64,000 nt of DNA from Cladopsammia gracilis (Eukaryota > Cnidaria > Anthozoa > Scleractinia > Dendrophylliidae): assembly GCA_022457155.1 (NCBI GenBank), contig JAJGOT010000318.1:908001-972000 (forward strand). Direction: 5' to 3'. The position numbers and the translations under genes are program-made. Below the pieces are notes generated by a model, which was not told the DNA's origin, made no database searches, and saw only the letters and a program-made list of their open reading frames with translations. Positions 11,621-24,387 of the stretch are shown one piece after another. Numbering within the stretch: the stretch's first letter is position 1; every line of letters begins with the position of its first letter.

Positions 11621-12501
11621 ATGGGTATACAAATGTAGCTTACTTAACTTTTAAGCTTACTTACCCAACGTGAAAGTGCAACCAAAAATGGGCCATTTCT
11701 CCCACATACAACTTCTAAGCTGCGTTCTAGACATCCAACATTATTCTATTTACAACCAATCGTAACTGAACGTTTGAAAACTTGAAGCTTCTTTACAACT
11801 TGTACATGTGATCTTCTTGACAGTTTGATGAAGCAAAGAATTTAAATCAACCTATACGCTCAATATCGCAAAATTTGCGTCGATTATGTTACTATGATGG
11901 CTCTCTGTCACAAAGGTCAAAAGGATTTCTTGTTATCAACCATTAAGCAGGATTGTACAAAGGATTTGCAGCTGCTTCCAGCAGGAAAATTTGCATCACT
12001 CGAGCAAACATGGCCGCCACATGTTTTGACCACGTGACTTCTTTTTGGAACATGGATGCCCACGCGTGCGGGCGCGCGTGCACTCATGCACTCATGTTCA
12101 GAAAATTAGCACTCAAGACACTCATTTGATTCGGCAAACAAAGCCAAAGCTGAAGTGTTGCTGTTGTTGAAATTGAAACACATTCCCACTTTACAGTACA
12201 GCCTGACTAGGCTTCGTGGCTCCCTCTAGGCTACCACTCACGTGCTTAATACCTTCGTGGCGTAGATTGTCAATCAAGCTGGCCTGGAATTTTTGAAATC
12301 GTTCTTGTAGCCATTGACTGGCTTCCTGCTTGTATTGCGAAAAGAAAACTAATTTCGACAACTCAATTCAAGGTAAGGTAGATGTAAATTTCTGAAATTT
12401 ATTGGTTAAGCGAGCGCGGGAGCTAGTCGCGCGCGGGAGGAAAAGAAACGCGTGAAGCATGTTAACCATCTACGATTGGAAAGGAATTCTGGGAGAATCA
12501 A

Positions 12502-13004
12502 AATGGCGGACGCCAATGTAATATTGTCAACTCTGTCATTTGCTGTGCACTCGTTTGTGATCCATTATTTTCTGGAAAATTCGAGGTAATAATTAACTTC
12601 TACACCGGTAAATCTGTCAACAGCCTCATCAGTAACACTATTTGGTTTTGTTTTGACAGGTTAAATTAAAATGTTGCCAGGTGGAAAAGTGTGAGAGCAT
12701 TTCGGGCCTAGAAGCAGAACTAATCAACCCTGTTAGAAAGTCTCCTACGAGGGTTCGGTTCCCTGTCAGTGGAACATCCAAGTTTTCAGGAGCCGGACAA
12801 ATAGTTGGAGAAAATGGGAAAGATGCGCTATTGAGAAGGACCCTCGCTTACGGTACCAAATATGATATTGGAATATTCTATTGGACTAAGGCAGGAGAAC
12901 GACAAATTGGCTGGGTGCCTGACCAAACAGTTTTGGATCTCGTTTGCCAAGCTTTCGAGCCAAAATTGACTGTGCAACTGCTACAACAGTGGCAGATAAA
13001 TTAA
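12502..13004 (+). CDS. Possible two-exon host gene, unknown function
   Basis: A GCG-rich upstream stretch leads to AAAATGGCGGAC at 12,502, with a hydrophobic segment (VILSTLSFAVHSFVIHYF) and a good GTAATA donor after 12,588. An acceptor TTTTGACAG ends at 12,660 and opens a 114-codon frame running to TAA at 13,004 (VRFPVSGTSKFSGAGQIV, TKAGERQIGWVPDQTVLDL). The ATG frame ends in phase 2, whereas the downstream frame needs phase 0 for either acceptor, so the two pieces do not join simply. The true first exon may use another frame or lie upstream. An AT-rich tail follows. I do not recognise the protein. Confidence 0.4.
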
Positions 13005-13928
13005 CCAAATTTATGTAATATGTGAAATCGAGAAGTGATTTTTAATTAACTAATTCAATGCCTTTGTTCATTGTTGTATAAATAAGTCAAGGAAAATGTA
13101 TGTTAGTTTGATTCAGATCAGGTATCCATTTTTAAGTGAAAAAGTTGGATTTTTTTTCCAAGATTTTGTTTGGCAGTGTAAATGATCTTTATATTTTTGT
13201 ATGATTATTGTTTTTTATTGTAATATCTTAAAAACATTTGAGCAGCTAACTGAATTTTTTCTCATTCTAGATAAGTAATATTTTTCCTGCCTCTTGTTTG
13301 GCTAATTAATGTTCATAATACAATTTAACATTCATATTATTTATATAATGTTGTTGTTGTTATTGTAATAATTTGAATCTCAGTATAGCTAAATTGGGCT
13401 TTAAAATCTGGAAACTGGAGATTTACGGTCACTTAAGTCTATCTGAGACCAAGTGAACTGATTGTGATAATTTTGTTTATTGAAATATGAGACAAACTAT
13501 CATGAATTCCAGGATTCATGTCAGGACTCAAGCTGTAGCCCTAACCCTAACTCTATGTCTAACCTGAACTGGAGTCCTTGGTCGCAAACTGACTTAAGTC
13601 CTGACTCAATCGGACCTGGCTTGAATCCTGTCTCATATTTCTCTCCAGAGACCAGTGGCTTGGTATTTAGGTATAGCGAGGAAGAGACTGTCAATAACTT
13701 TTGTTTCATCACTTTTTAGAAACACTTTTATGTTGCCTGAAGTTGCCTTCAGTCACCTTAAGTCGCCTTAAGTTGCCTTAAGTCGCATGCCTTAAGTCGC
13801 ATTTTGTTACATCGCAATGCGGAGCGCATTTCGTAGCGTCATAGCGTATTCTCCGCGGCCATTTTCCATGTTTCACATGGTCATCTATGCTTGTTCCAAT
13901 TCCTAAAGATTTACAATTTGACCATTAA

Positions 13929-14461
13929 AGCCCGGTTTCCATATGATCGCTACGATCGCTGCGATCGCTGAAAAAAAAGTTCAGCGATCGTAGCGATCAT
14001 ATGGAAACCACTCTCCAGCGATCGTAGCGATCACAGCGATCGCAGCGACAACGATCGCTGCGATCGCTGTGATTCTATCTCAGCGATCGTAGCGATCGTA
14101 GCGATCATATGGAAACCACTCTCCAGCGATCGCAGCGATCGCAGCGACAGCAAAAATACCAAGATGCACTGCGTACGCCCACTCAAAGGGTGCGATTTGG
14201 CCCTTTTTATGGAAGAAGTGCAAAGATACGACTGTCTTTATGTCAAATTTTAAAAATAATTCACAGCCGCTGTGTTGAATTTCAAGAATGAGGCGAAACG
14301 ATATTGTCAGACCCAGATCCCCTCGATCTTCATTCACTTTCTCAGCGATCGTAGCGATCGCAGCGATCATATGGAAACCATCAATCGCTGCGATCGCTGA
14401 ACTATTTTTTTCAGCGATCGCAACGATCGTAGCGATCGTAGCGATCATATGGAAACCGGGC
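13929..14461. mobile_element. Fold-back MITE built of GATCGC repeats, TTAA target
   Basis: The ends GCCCGGTTTCCATATGATCG and its complement are flanked by TTAA (13,925-13,928 and 14,462-14,465). The arms consist of many GCGATCGTAGCGATC-type repeats, and the inner motif GATCATATGGAAACCA recurs at least three times. A non-repetitive core lies at about 14,150-14,330. There is no transposase. TTAA duplication suggests mobilisation by a piggyBac-type enzyme. Confidence 0.7.
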
Positions 14462-15065
14462 TTAAAGCAAAAGTGGAAATTTTTAGTTTGCAGAATTGTA
14501 GAGATCACGAGTGAAAAGAACCGCGGCGAAGAATAAAAGAACAATTATGAATGAATAGCTTACTCGCTTGCATTTACACCTTTTGCTGTTCATTCCGGCA
14601 AATACGCATCCATTTGCGCCTATCGTCAGTCAATAAAACGAATAATTATACATTCATTTGCACGAAGTGGCAATCATTTACGCAAAACGTACACTCATTT
14701 GGGAATTTTGCATAATTTTTTGGCATTCAATTGCATTTTTGGTCATTCAGTTGCGCCTTTGGGCATTCAATAAAGAACAATAAACTTTCATTTGTGTGAA
14801 TATTTATATCATTAACACGAAACGAAGAGTGAAATACGAGAATCGTCAATCAATAGCGCGTAAATAACTTTTATTTGCATTTTTAGCACACTAATTGACA
14901 ATCAATAGTGTAAATATACAACCTTTACAGCAGTCGTAACAAACGTTAGGGTGATTTTACAAACAATCACGGGTTTATAAAATTCAATTAACAAAAATCT
15001 ACTTTTAATTAAATAGTCCATTTTATTGTTACTTTTATGAAAAAAAGAGACTGTTCATCAAAACT

Positions 15066-15849
15066 ATCCCTCGATTACCTCACGGTTCATGCAGCGAGGC
15101 AAATATGTTTGCATAAACCTATACCACTGCCTACACTTAGCCGGCGTTATAGTGCGTTGAAGAGCCTCTGGTAGCAGCTGGGTGCGAAACTCTCCAAGCG
15201 GGATACCTTTTGCTATAGCCTCGTCTCTATTGCCCATTCGAGCTTGTACGTCAGGCCTGGAAATGCCCGTCTGATCTTGAAAGCTGCTTTCAGCGCGCTT
15301 ATTGCTTGCTCCACAATGTTTAGAAACGGGCTATAGGCTGGGAGCTTTTGCAGCTCTGTGTTGGCACCTGGGTCCCCTGGATTATTGTGTGCTCTTGCAC
15401 CGTCATATATGAATATATGTCTCATCGGGGTCCAAGTTAAGCCTCGCTTGCATTTTGTGCCAGGAAGTTGCTAAACCGCACAGCATTCATTCCACCAAGG
15501 AACGCAGAATGGAAAACCAGGCCGTTGATTGGAGATATGGCTAAACAAACAGTCACGTTACGCCCTCTCTGGCCAAACTTGCCTATAGGCTCTCTCTCCT
15601 CGTCTTGCTCTCCCGTGACTCCTGGCCGTCCAAATGTTGTAACCACATTCATCCACGAACACGGTGTGGCGTAGCACTGCATGATTCATGAACCAGTTTG
15701 CATATTTCCGTCTTCTATCCAGGACATCTGGCTCGGTTCCTGTCAGCTGGGAGGGACCTCGCCAGTTTCACTTTGAAGAGTATCCCATCGAGTGTTCTTG
15801 CTACTGTGCAGTCGTGGATGACTGGCTTGGCCGGAAGGCGTCGCCGCAG
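15066..15849 (-). pseudogene. Tc1/IS630-type DDE transposase, catalytic part, frameshifted
   Basis: On the minus strand, three overlapping frames give successive parts of one transposase. These are PVIHDCTVARTLDG (DNA-binding end), HTVFVDECGYN (first catalytic Asp), IFIYDGARAHNNP (second Asp) and YSPFLNIVEQAIS (catalytic Glu), then a conserved tail ending at a stop near 15,066. At least two frameshifts (near 15,690-15,720 and ~15,430) and another near 15,215 disable it. The N-terminal helix-turn-helix half is missing here and found at 19,783-20,035, separated by an inserted LINE. Confidence 0.75.
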
Positions 15850-15874
15850 CTGATTTCCCTTTAGTAAACAGTTG

Positions 15875-18800
15875 ATGCCTTTTTGGATTGTTTTTATCAT
15901 CTCCGGTGACTGGAATACAGGACTTAGTCGTCTAGATAAGTGTGGGGGACTACCGTGGAAGGAGACGAATTATAGGAATGCTCTTTTAAGTCTCATGAAA
16001 GAGCTTGACTTGGTAGATATTTATCGCTCAATGCATCCAAATACACGATCTTATACCTATGAATCAAAAAGTTTAAAAATTAAATCGCGAATTGACTATT
16101 TTTTGATAGCAAAGCATTTTACTGACCACGTCGTAAAAACGGAAACCCGCTCATCGATTGCGCCTGATCATAAAGCAATTTTCCTTAGCTTAAAAATTGA
16201 TAACGCTTTTAGACGGGGGCCTGGGAACTGGAAATTCAATAATTCTTTGTTGGAAGATGAAGAATATTTAGACCTGATAAAGGGATATTTACCCTTCATT
16301 GAACAGAAATATAAGGATGCTGAGAGTGATCAGTTGCTCTGGGAACTTACTAAAATGGAAATACGATCTAAAACAATTGATTATTCAAAAAGAAAAAGGA
16401 AAAGATTAATGGACCGTGCAGAAATTGTTCAACAAAAAATTCAAGAAATAGATGGCAAAATATGCAACGAAGGGTGTTTAGACGACGTGGTTTTAATGGA
16501 ATACGATCGGCTCAAAAATGAATTAAATGACCTATATACAATAAGAGGGAAAGAAGCGATGTTTAGATCGAAGGTGAGGTGGATAGAAGATGGTGAAAAG
16601 CCAACGAAATACTTCTTTAATACAGAAAAAAAGGAACTATGAAAGGAAAGTTATAACGAAATTAAAAGTCAAAACGAAATTAAAAGTCAACGGAGGCGAG
16701 ATCATCACGGATTTCCGAAGAGTGAATCAGGAAATCGAGGAGTTTTACAAAACGCTCTTATCTACCAAAGTGGAACCTGGTGATGACGACACAATGATAA
16801 ATTCTTTCAGGATTTTGTCAAAAATTTAAATTTTCCTAAGTTATCGGATGAGGAGCATCAAGACCTGGAATACGATATTTCAAAGGAAGAACTGTTAAAT
16901 GCTTTAAAAGGTCTCAACGACAACAAAACTCCAGGTGACGATGGCTTTACCAAAGAATTTTATGAAACCTTTTTTGAGTTCTTAGGCGATAGGATGCTCA
17001 ATTCTTTTAAGGAAGCTTTCGGTAAGGGGAAGTTGTCAATATCTCAAAGGAGAGGGGTTATTTCTTTAATACCAAAAGATGAAAACTATCTTGTTGTTTT
17101 AACCAACTGGCGTCCTATAACGCTTTTAAACGTGGATTACAAAATACTTGCAAGATTAATTGCCAAACGAATTGAGCCTAAACTACCCACCTTAATTCAT
17201 ACCGATCAGACAGGTTTTGTTAAAGGAAGATTCATCGGCCAAAATGTCCGCCTTTTAAATGATATTATGGAGTACACAGAGATGAATAAAATCCCTGGTA
17301 TTATGGTATTTGTAGATTTTGAGAAGGCTTTTGATTCATTAGAATGGCATTTTATCCAAAATACATTATGATTTTTCAACTTTGGACCTAATATTAGACA
17401 ATGGATATCTACGCTTTACTGTGATGTGGAAAGTGGAGTACTAAATGGAGGCTATATGACAAATTACTTTAGAGTATCAAGGGGAGTCCGTCAGGGCTGC
17501 CCTATGAGTCCCCTCCTCTTTATTCTAACTGCCGAAATACTTGCACAAAAATTTCATCAAAGTCCCAATATCCAAGGAATTGTACTTCCGGGTTCGGTTG
17601 AGGCCAAGTTGAGTCAGTTTGCTGACGACACAACCCTCATATGCAAGGACGTTAACTCATTAAGAGAGAACATATCTGTTTTGAATGAGTTTGGAAAAAT
17701 CTCAGGTCTTAAACTGAATAAGAAAAAGACGAAAGCCATGTGGATTGGTTCGCTGATCCAAAGATCCAAAGATCCAAATAAAATTTTAGGCACCTTCGTA
17801 TCCTATAATAGTGATAAGAATGACTATCAAAACTTTTTCATCAAAATTCAAAAAATGGAAACTAAGCTAAACATTTGGTTATCCCGTGACCTGACGCTGG
17901 GCGTTTCCAAATTGGTTTATGCGGCCTCAATGCTAACTGTCCCTGAGGAAGTCATAAACATTGTTCAAAGAAAACTTTTTAGCTTTCTATGGAAGAATAA
18001 AAATGATAAGATTAAGAGAACTGTTTTATATCAGGCCCAGAGTAAAGGAGGCCTTAACTTTCCAAATTTCAGAACAACGGTCAAATCGTTACGTTTAAGT
18101 TGGATAAGTAGATTTTTAAGTGGGTCCAATGATGCGTGGAAAGCAATGCCAAATGCATTCTTTAAAAGATATGGAGGGCTGTCTTTTTTACTTAAATGTA
18201 ATTACAATACAAAGAAACTGAACAGGAAAATTCCTCACTTCTACATTGAACTTTTAGATTATTTTAAGGAGTTAAAGAGTCTTTACAATGATTGCTACAG
18301 CAGCACTCTACTTTTATGGAACAACGAAAACATAACAATTGAAGGGAAATCTCTGTATTGGAAGAAATTGGCCGACAAAGGAGTTCTTTTTGTGCAAGAT
18401 CTATTAAATAATAATGGCAACTACCTTACTTATGAAGACTTCAAGCAGAAATACGGAATAGACATTAATTTTATTTACTATTTTCAATTACTTGCTCCTA
18501 TACCATCAAGCCTAAAAACTGAGGGTGCATCAACTGTAAGACCCCTCGACTCTTACCTTGATGATTCTAATGTATTTCAGCTTTCTGAAGAAAAAAATAT
18601 CTCACTCTCAAAGACGCGATGTAAGGACTACTATTCATTGTTTCGTAGTAATTTGAAAGATGAGCCTACCTTGGTTAAAACTTGGGCTAGGTATTACCCT
18701 CCTTTTGCTAACAAATGGGAAGAATTTTTCAAGGTCGTCTATTGCCTCTCAAGGGACAACAAGCTAAAACAGTTTTCCTTTAAACTACTTCATCGAATTT

Positions 18801-19147
18801 TAGTAACTAATAAAGAGCTTAAAAAGTACAAAATTAAGATGGATGACAAGTGTTTCTTCTGTAAACTCCCTGACTCCCTTGAACATACATTTCTGGAGTG
18901 CTCAGTCATGAATGATTTTAGTAATTACGCAATACTACATTTCAACGAAGACAACAAAACACATCTAAATTTGTCAAAGTCTCAATTTTTGTTCAACGAT
19001 TATACTTTGCCTTCGAATCTGCGCTCACTACTCAAACGTAAATTTAATATATTAGTTGTACTCGCGAAAAAATATGTTTACTCCTGTAAAATAACCGAAA
19101 AGATACCCAGCCAATCAGAATTCCAAGAAAAACTAAAATTGCAATGA
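15875..19147 (+). pseudogene. LINE ORF2 (endonuclease-reverse transcriptase), broken
   Basis: The apurinic endonuclease remnant shows SGDWNTGLSRLDK, SRIDYFLIAK and APDHKAIFLSL. The reverse transcriptase follows with NWRPITLLNVDYK, DQTGFVKGRFIG, the motif A segment VFVDFEKAFDSLEW and the FADDTT catalytic box near 17,615. A C-terminal cysteine-histidine cluster (CFFCKLPDSLEHTFLEC) lies near 18,850. The order and motifs fit the Tx1/L1 group of non-LTR retrotransposons. Defects: a frameshift near 16,640 next to a duplicated AAATTAAAAGTCAA motif, a return shift near 16,830, and an in-frame TGA at 17,369. The last frame (17,426-19,147) is open. The copy cannot make a full protein. Confidence 0.85.
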
Positions 19148-19611
19148 AAAATAGAGAAATGTGAAAATTAAAATGATTTCTTTTCTTATAACTCATGTAA
19201 ACCCTATAATTTTATTTCATAATTTTATTTCCTTTTTCGTGTACTCTTTTCATGCTATATTTATTTATATTTACATTTTATTACCTGTTACACTTTATTA
19301 CCTGTTATTTTGTATTTTTATGTGTGCGAATAAATAAAGAAAAAAAAACGGTCGATGCCATTATTAACGGTCGATGCCATCATTGGCATTCATTAGTAAC
19401 CAAGCCTTTTGTAATGGTCGATGCTATTTCTCTCTAGTTTATGGCTGGATTGGGACGAAAATAGCCTATCATTATTAGATCAAATTGGGCCTAGGTAAAG
19501 CGATTATTAGATCTAAGGTTAGGTAAGATTTAGGGTTAGGTTGATCCGTTATTGATATATGTTAAGAAAAGCACCTTTTATAATTAATTTTTTCTTGGGT
19601 TTGCCGGATCA

Positions 19612-19680
19612 ACCCAGTGGTCTAGTGGTAAGAGAGAGATGTTGGCATACAGAGGTTCCGGGTTCGATTCCAGGTAATTA
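19612..19680 (+). repeat. tRNA-like (pol III box) fragment
   Basis: AGTGGTCTAGTGGTAAG resembles an A box and GGTTCCGGGTTCGATTCC a B box at roughly tRNA spacing. I cannot fold clear acceptor and anticodon stems, so it is probably a SINE head or tRNA pseudogene and not a functional tRNA. Confidence 0.35.
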
Positions 19681-19782
19681 TATCCCATTTTTCTTTTTCT
19701 GATAGAAAAATAATTCTAAAATTGGTGAAAATTTTTCTAAGTGTCGCTAAAATGGCAACGACCGTTTACGAAAGGGAAATGC

Positions 19783-20035
19783 GCGTCGCCGCAGTTCTCG
19801 GTTGATTTGGTAAAGGGTTAGCAAAAAGTTCTCATTGAAAATCTCCTCCAAACAATCCCTCATCTCATCGCCCACACACTCATGTCCAATACTGTCGCAC
19901 TGATACGGACCCCAAGGGTATCAGCAACCATGAGATAGTCTTCGTCTTCATCCTCCAACACCCTAACAATGCGTTCTCTGCACTCGAGCGGGATTCTGTT
20001 TCTTCGGGGCGGCAGTTTGTCTCGCACTGGCTGGT
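19783..20035 (-). pseudogene. Tc1/IS630-type transposase, N-terminal part
   Basis: Translated on the minus strand, the region gives the start of the transposase interrupted by the LINE: a basic start (RDKLPPRRNRIPLECRERIV), a helix-turn-helix-like stretch (EDYLMVADTLGV) and, after a small deletion and a frameshift, the sequence leading into the duplicated GCGTCGCCGCAG. It abuts the catalytic part at 15,849 once the insertion is ignored. It carries stops and is inactive. Confidence 0.55.
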
Positions 20036-22101
20036 ACAGTGAATATGTACACCAATACTATACTAGATCAACCAAACTGAAAAAACTATCTGCCATTTTA
20101 TGTGCTTTTTGTGTGTCATAATGTTGGGAAAAGTTGTATTGCTGGGCACAAGGTCCGACAAGAAATTTTCAAGAAATAATCTGTCCAACTTTTCTGGACT
20201 CATACAGTCCAGAGGGAAAGGCACGAGCGGGACTCAGGTCCCATGCAATGTGCCATCCCTTCCAATCCCACAACCCGCAAGGTTGACCACACCACCGGGG
20301 TCTACGTCCCCTACTCTTTTCGAACAGTGATGTGGGATCTTTAACGTCCCACAAGAACAAATCAGAGAGTGCTGTGAGACGGGGCCTACAGTTTTTTCGT
20401 CCTTATCCGAGAAGACTAGAATGTCATACCATTTGCTGAAGTCATTACAAAGGCGGCACATTCTCCTCAATTATTTTAAGACCCTGAATGTTGGTCCGGT
20501 CGAGGTTTGATAAATCACCAAGACTTCCAGAATCACTGAATTCTGATACTTGTTTATTTGACTCTTTTAATCAAAGAAAAGACATTTTCATTCAAGGAAA
20601 TATGAGTTTCATTCAAAAGTTTCGACCTTTATAGAAAATATATTTTGGATTCAGTGGTCATATAAAAACAGCTTGCTATTAAATTACATTGCACATAAAA
20701 TTTGCATAAAACAAAATTGTGTATTTGCGACAACACTTTGAAGGAACTGTGAAGCCTGGAAAAAAAAACTTATTATAGATGGCAAAATCAAAGCTTTTCT
20801 TTAAAAGAACCAGTTTTAAGTTATGGAAACATTCCATTTCGATTTGGTGTTAAAATCACGGAGAGATTTTAGTGAATGCGTCACGCAACGTTTATTTAAA
20901 AAATGTTTGACCAATTCATAGCAATTATCACCAAAGATTTGAAAACTTTAAAAAAATCCCGAGTCTCCTGAATGCGATTTCCTGTTTATTTAGGGCCTAC
21001 AAAAAGTTAATGGCAATCCGGGCAGGGGGGGGGGGGTATCTGGGTTAAAAATCAAGGTGCGAGGGTGGGTCAGCCTGGCCGGGAAATCCGGAATAACCCA
21101 TTTCTGGAATAACCGATTTTACACAGGTTGCATGCGATTTAGTAACACAGGAAAACTAATTCTTTATATTGATTATCAATTTTCTTTTTACAACATGTGG
21201 GCCACATGCAGTCCTCGACTGCTTTTTTTAAAGTAATCTTTTCAAATGTAACAGAAATAATTCAAGCCTTGAAAAGTAATAGACGAGTGCAGATTTGATC
21301 GGGAATCAATAAATTAAATATTAAAAGAGAGTACAGAAAGAATGGTAACTTCAATCAACGCGTCTTAGAGTCTCATGCGCATGAGTATAGGCTAAGTGTA
21401 GCCTCTTGTTTTGATTAAGTCCAACAATTTCATCGCTCTTTCTCAAGCGAAACAAAATCAGAAAAATGTTAGGTTTGTCTGTGGCAGTAACGAAGTACAA
21501 AGCGAAGACTCTGGTATCATGTTAATATGCTGAAATGTACTATATTTAGCAGTAATGTGAAAAATCTGAGACCATTTGGTGAACACAGCACTGCAGGATT
21601 GAATGGATTCGACGATGATGGCGTAAACTTGAAAAAAAGCCACCGGACGTTTTTCAAGCTTGCGTGACACCTCGCGACATAGCCCCTTTAAGGCAATGTT
21701 TGATCATGTGACCAGGGCGTTAGTGATGTTAGACCATTGCAACAATTTATGGGAAAAAGAAAATGGATACAAAATGGTAACATGAATGGACTTTTGGGAG
21801 AATGAGAAATAGTCGTGGAAACAGGTGCAAAGACGAGTGTTTCCAAATCTATTTTGAGTTCTCCTAAACTTTTACAAATGGAAAAACTGACAGTTTCTTT
21901 ATTTCTTCCATAAAATATATAGACATTAAAAACAATTTTCTTAGTTTTTCACTGAATTATGGTAAATGGCTAATTATTTCAAACAATCAGAGCAGCATAG
22001 CATCGCTTATTATGTTATTCGTTAAAGGAGATGAAAAATATTTATGTAAAACACACATGTTTAAATACTTATTTACTGATGGGATGTGTTTATTTTTTCA
22101 G

Positions 22102-22155
22102 CAATCCGATGAACGTCAATCACTCCAGGAACGTATGGATCGTATGCTGCAGCAG
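22102..22155 (+). CDS. 18-residue coiled-coil mini-exon (array copy)
   Basis: The exon sits between TTTTTTCAG and GTAGGG. It is 54 bases, one codon longer than the copies at 1075 and 1812, and encodes QSDERQSLQERMDRMLQQ. Frame is preserved. The surrounding ~750 bp unit resumes here after the large inserted block, so the array originally continued directly from ~2,020. Confidence 0.55.
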
Positions 22156-22864
22156 GTAGGGACTTCATGTAGACAATATAATATTGTATGTTCCCACAGT
22201 TGAATTAGAGCCTCATTTCTACACAAAATCCTTGGAACACTTTACCTTTTTCTTACAAATGATATCTTTTCTAAGGAAGGGTAGCTTGCCAACCTTTGCT
22301 AAATGACATTTCCATGAATCTTAAATGACACAGCTAAACAGTCAATAATTGTTTGTTTCACATTGCAACAAAAATGGTTGAACTATATTTAAGGCATTTT
22401 AGTGTAACATTTTTTGTGGCGAACAATTTTTGATCATGTGGCCAGGGCTTTAATGTTGTGAGACAATTGCTACAATTTATGGGAAAAAGAAAATGGATAC
22501 AAAATGGTAACATAAGTGGAAATTTGGGAGAATGAGAATTAGTCGTGGAAACAGGTTCAAAAACGATCGAGTGTTTTTAAAGCTATATTGAGTTCTCCTA
22601 AACGTTTACTAGTGGAAAAACTGACAAATAGTTTCTTTATTTCTTTTATGAAATATATCAGCGTTCAAAACAATTTTCTTAATTTTTTCACTGAATTTCG
22701 GTAAATGGCTAATATTGTATACTGGTATGGCTTTAAAGCAATTAGAGAGGGCGTATTATCGCAGGGCATATTTATTATATTCGTAAAAGGAGGTGAAAAA
22801 TAGTTATGTAAAAACACACATGTTTAAATACTTATTTACTGATAGGATGTATCTCTTTTTTCAG

Positions 22865-22921
22865 CAATGTTATGAACTTAAATTATTCCAGGAATATATG
22901 GCTCGATGTGTGCTGCAGCAG
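22865..22921 (+). CDS. 19-residue coiled-coil mini-exon, diverged copy
   Basis: Splice signals are intact (TTTTTTCAG and GTAGGG). The 57-base frame is open and encodes QCYELKLFQEYMARCVLQQ. Substitutions exceed those in other copies, so it may be drifting. Spacing is 763 bases from the previous exon and 753 to the next. Confidence 0.45.
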
Positions 22922-23617
22922 GTAGGGACCTCATGTAAACACTGAATATTGTTTGTTACCACAGTGTACTATAGAGCTTCTTTTTTTACTCAAAATCCTT
23001 GGAATTCTTTTCCTTTTTCCTACAAGTGATATCTTTTCAAATGAAGGGTAGCTTGCCAACCTTTGCTAAATGACATTTCCATGAATCTTAAATGATACAG
23101 CTTAACAGTCAATAATTGTTTGTTTCACATTGCAACAAAAATGGCTGAACTGTATTTATGACATTTTAGTGTAACATTTTTTGCGGCGAAGAATGTTTGA
23201 TCATGTGGCCAGGGCTTTAGTGTTGTTAGAGAATTGCTACAATTTATGGGAAAAAGAAAATGGATACAAAATGGTAACACGAGTGGAAGTTTGGGAGAAT
23301 GAGAAATAGTTATGGAAATAACAGGTTTAAAGACGTCAGTGTTTCCAAATCTATTTCGAGTTCTCCCAAACTTTTACAAGTGGAAACACGGACAAATAGT
23401 TTCTTTATTTCTTTTATGATATATCTAAGCCTTCAAAACAGTTTTCTTAGTTTTTCACGGAATTATGGTAAATGGTTAATTATATATGGCTTTCAAGTAA
23501 TCGTAGCAGGCATAGTATCGCCTATTTTATTATTTGTAAAAGGAGCTAAAAAATATTTATGTAAAAACACACTTGTTTAAATACTTATTTACTGTTGGGA
23601 TGTGTTTCTTTTTTTAG

Positions 23618-23668
23618 CAATCCGATGAACCTCAATCACTCCAGGAACTGTTGCATCGTATGCGGCAG
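23618..23668 (+). CDS. 17-residue coiled-coil mini-exon (array copy)
   Basis: Acceptor TTTTTTAG and donor GTAGGA flank 51 open bases encoding QSDEPQSLQELLHRMRQ. The acceptor lacks the usual C before AG, and a proline replaces arginine, which would weaken a helix. The unit downstream is interrupted near 24,150 by the MULE-like insertion and its flanks. Confidence 0.5.
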
Positions 23669-24387
23669 GTAGGACTTCATGTAAACAACCTTGTATCTTC
23701 CCACAGTTGAACTAGAGCTTCATTTCTACACAAAATCCTTGGAACTCTTTACCCTTTTCCTACAAATATCTTTTCTAAGGGTAGCTTGTCAACATTTGCT
23801 AAATGACATTTTCATGAATCTTAAATGGCACAGCTAAACAGTCAATAAATGTTTGTTTCACACTGCAACAAAAATGGTTGAACTATATGTTTATGATACT
23901 TTAATCTAAAATTTTTTGTGGCAAACAATGTTTGATCATGTGGCCAGGGCTTTAGTGTTGTTACACAATTGCTACAATTTATGGGAAAAGAAAATGGATA
24001 GAAAATGGTAACCTGAGTGGAAGTTCGGGGGAATGAGAAATAGTCATGTATAAACAGGTTGAAAGACGATCAAGTGTTTCCAAAGCTATTCTGAGTTCTT
24101 TCTAACTTTTATCAGTGCAAAAACTGACAAAGAGTTTCTTTATTTTTTTATGAACAAGAGGCTCCGAGAAGCCTATACTTATGCGCATGCGTAAGAAAGT
24201 TTTATGATACATTTCAAACATGATAAGAAGATGTCTGACATGGCGAAGAGTACTCCTTTCATTCAGTCATCGTTCCTGCAAACCACGTTGTTTACTATTG
24301 ATTGTTTTGGAAATGAAGGCTGTACCACAATGAAGCCAGTGATTCTTCTAAATCTTATATATACCAAACGTGAACATTACTAATGTA

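Larger units (their letters stand above)
15850..19782 (+). mobile_element. 5'-truncated LINE insertion (Tx1/L1-like) plus tail
   Basis: The insertion splits the transposase gene. GCGTCGCCGCAG occurs at both edges (15,838-15,849 and 19,783-19,794) and is taken as a 12 bp target duplication. The LINE begins in mid-endonuclease domain, as expected for 5' truncation, and its A-rich 3' end (AATAAATAAAGAAAAAAAA) is near 19,345. The 19,346-19,782 portion is not LINE ORF. It contains short ACGGTCGATGCCAT repeats and a tRNA-like stretch, and may be a transduced or later-inserted segment. Confidence 0.65.
2023..21685. other. ~19.6 kb nested-insertion block inside the mini-exon array
   Basis: The repeat unit seen upstream stops near 2,023, just after its conserved 'atgacatttccacgaatcttaa' stretch (split here only for naming), and resumes near 21,690 with the GTTTGATCATGTG part of the same unit. 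Everything between is absent from other unit copies and consists of the transposable elements listed separately. The block is therefore read as accumulated insertions within one intron. The stretches 2,023-2,820, 3,030-3,900, 10,700-12,480, 13,010-13,920, 14,470-15,065 and 20,040-21,685 contain no coding sequence I can support. Confidence 0.5.

Noticed and set aside
14080..14544. 154-residue minus-strand frame with IATI repeats
   Set aside because: It translates the GCGATC fold-back MITE; stops are missing only because of the repeat composition.
20215..20345. Possible conserved exon around 20.2-20.5 kb
   Set aside because: Stops occur in every frame nearby and the sequence looks like a dispersed non-coding repeat.
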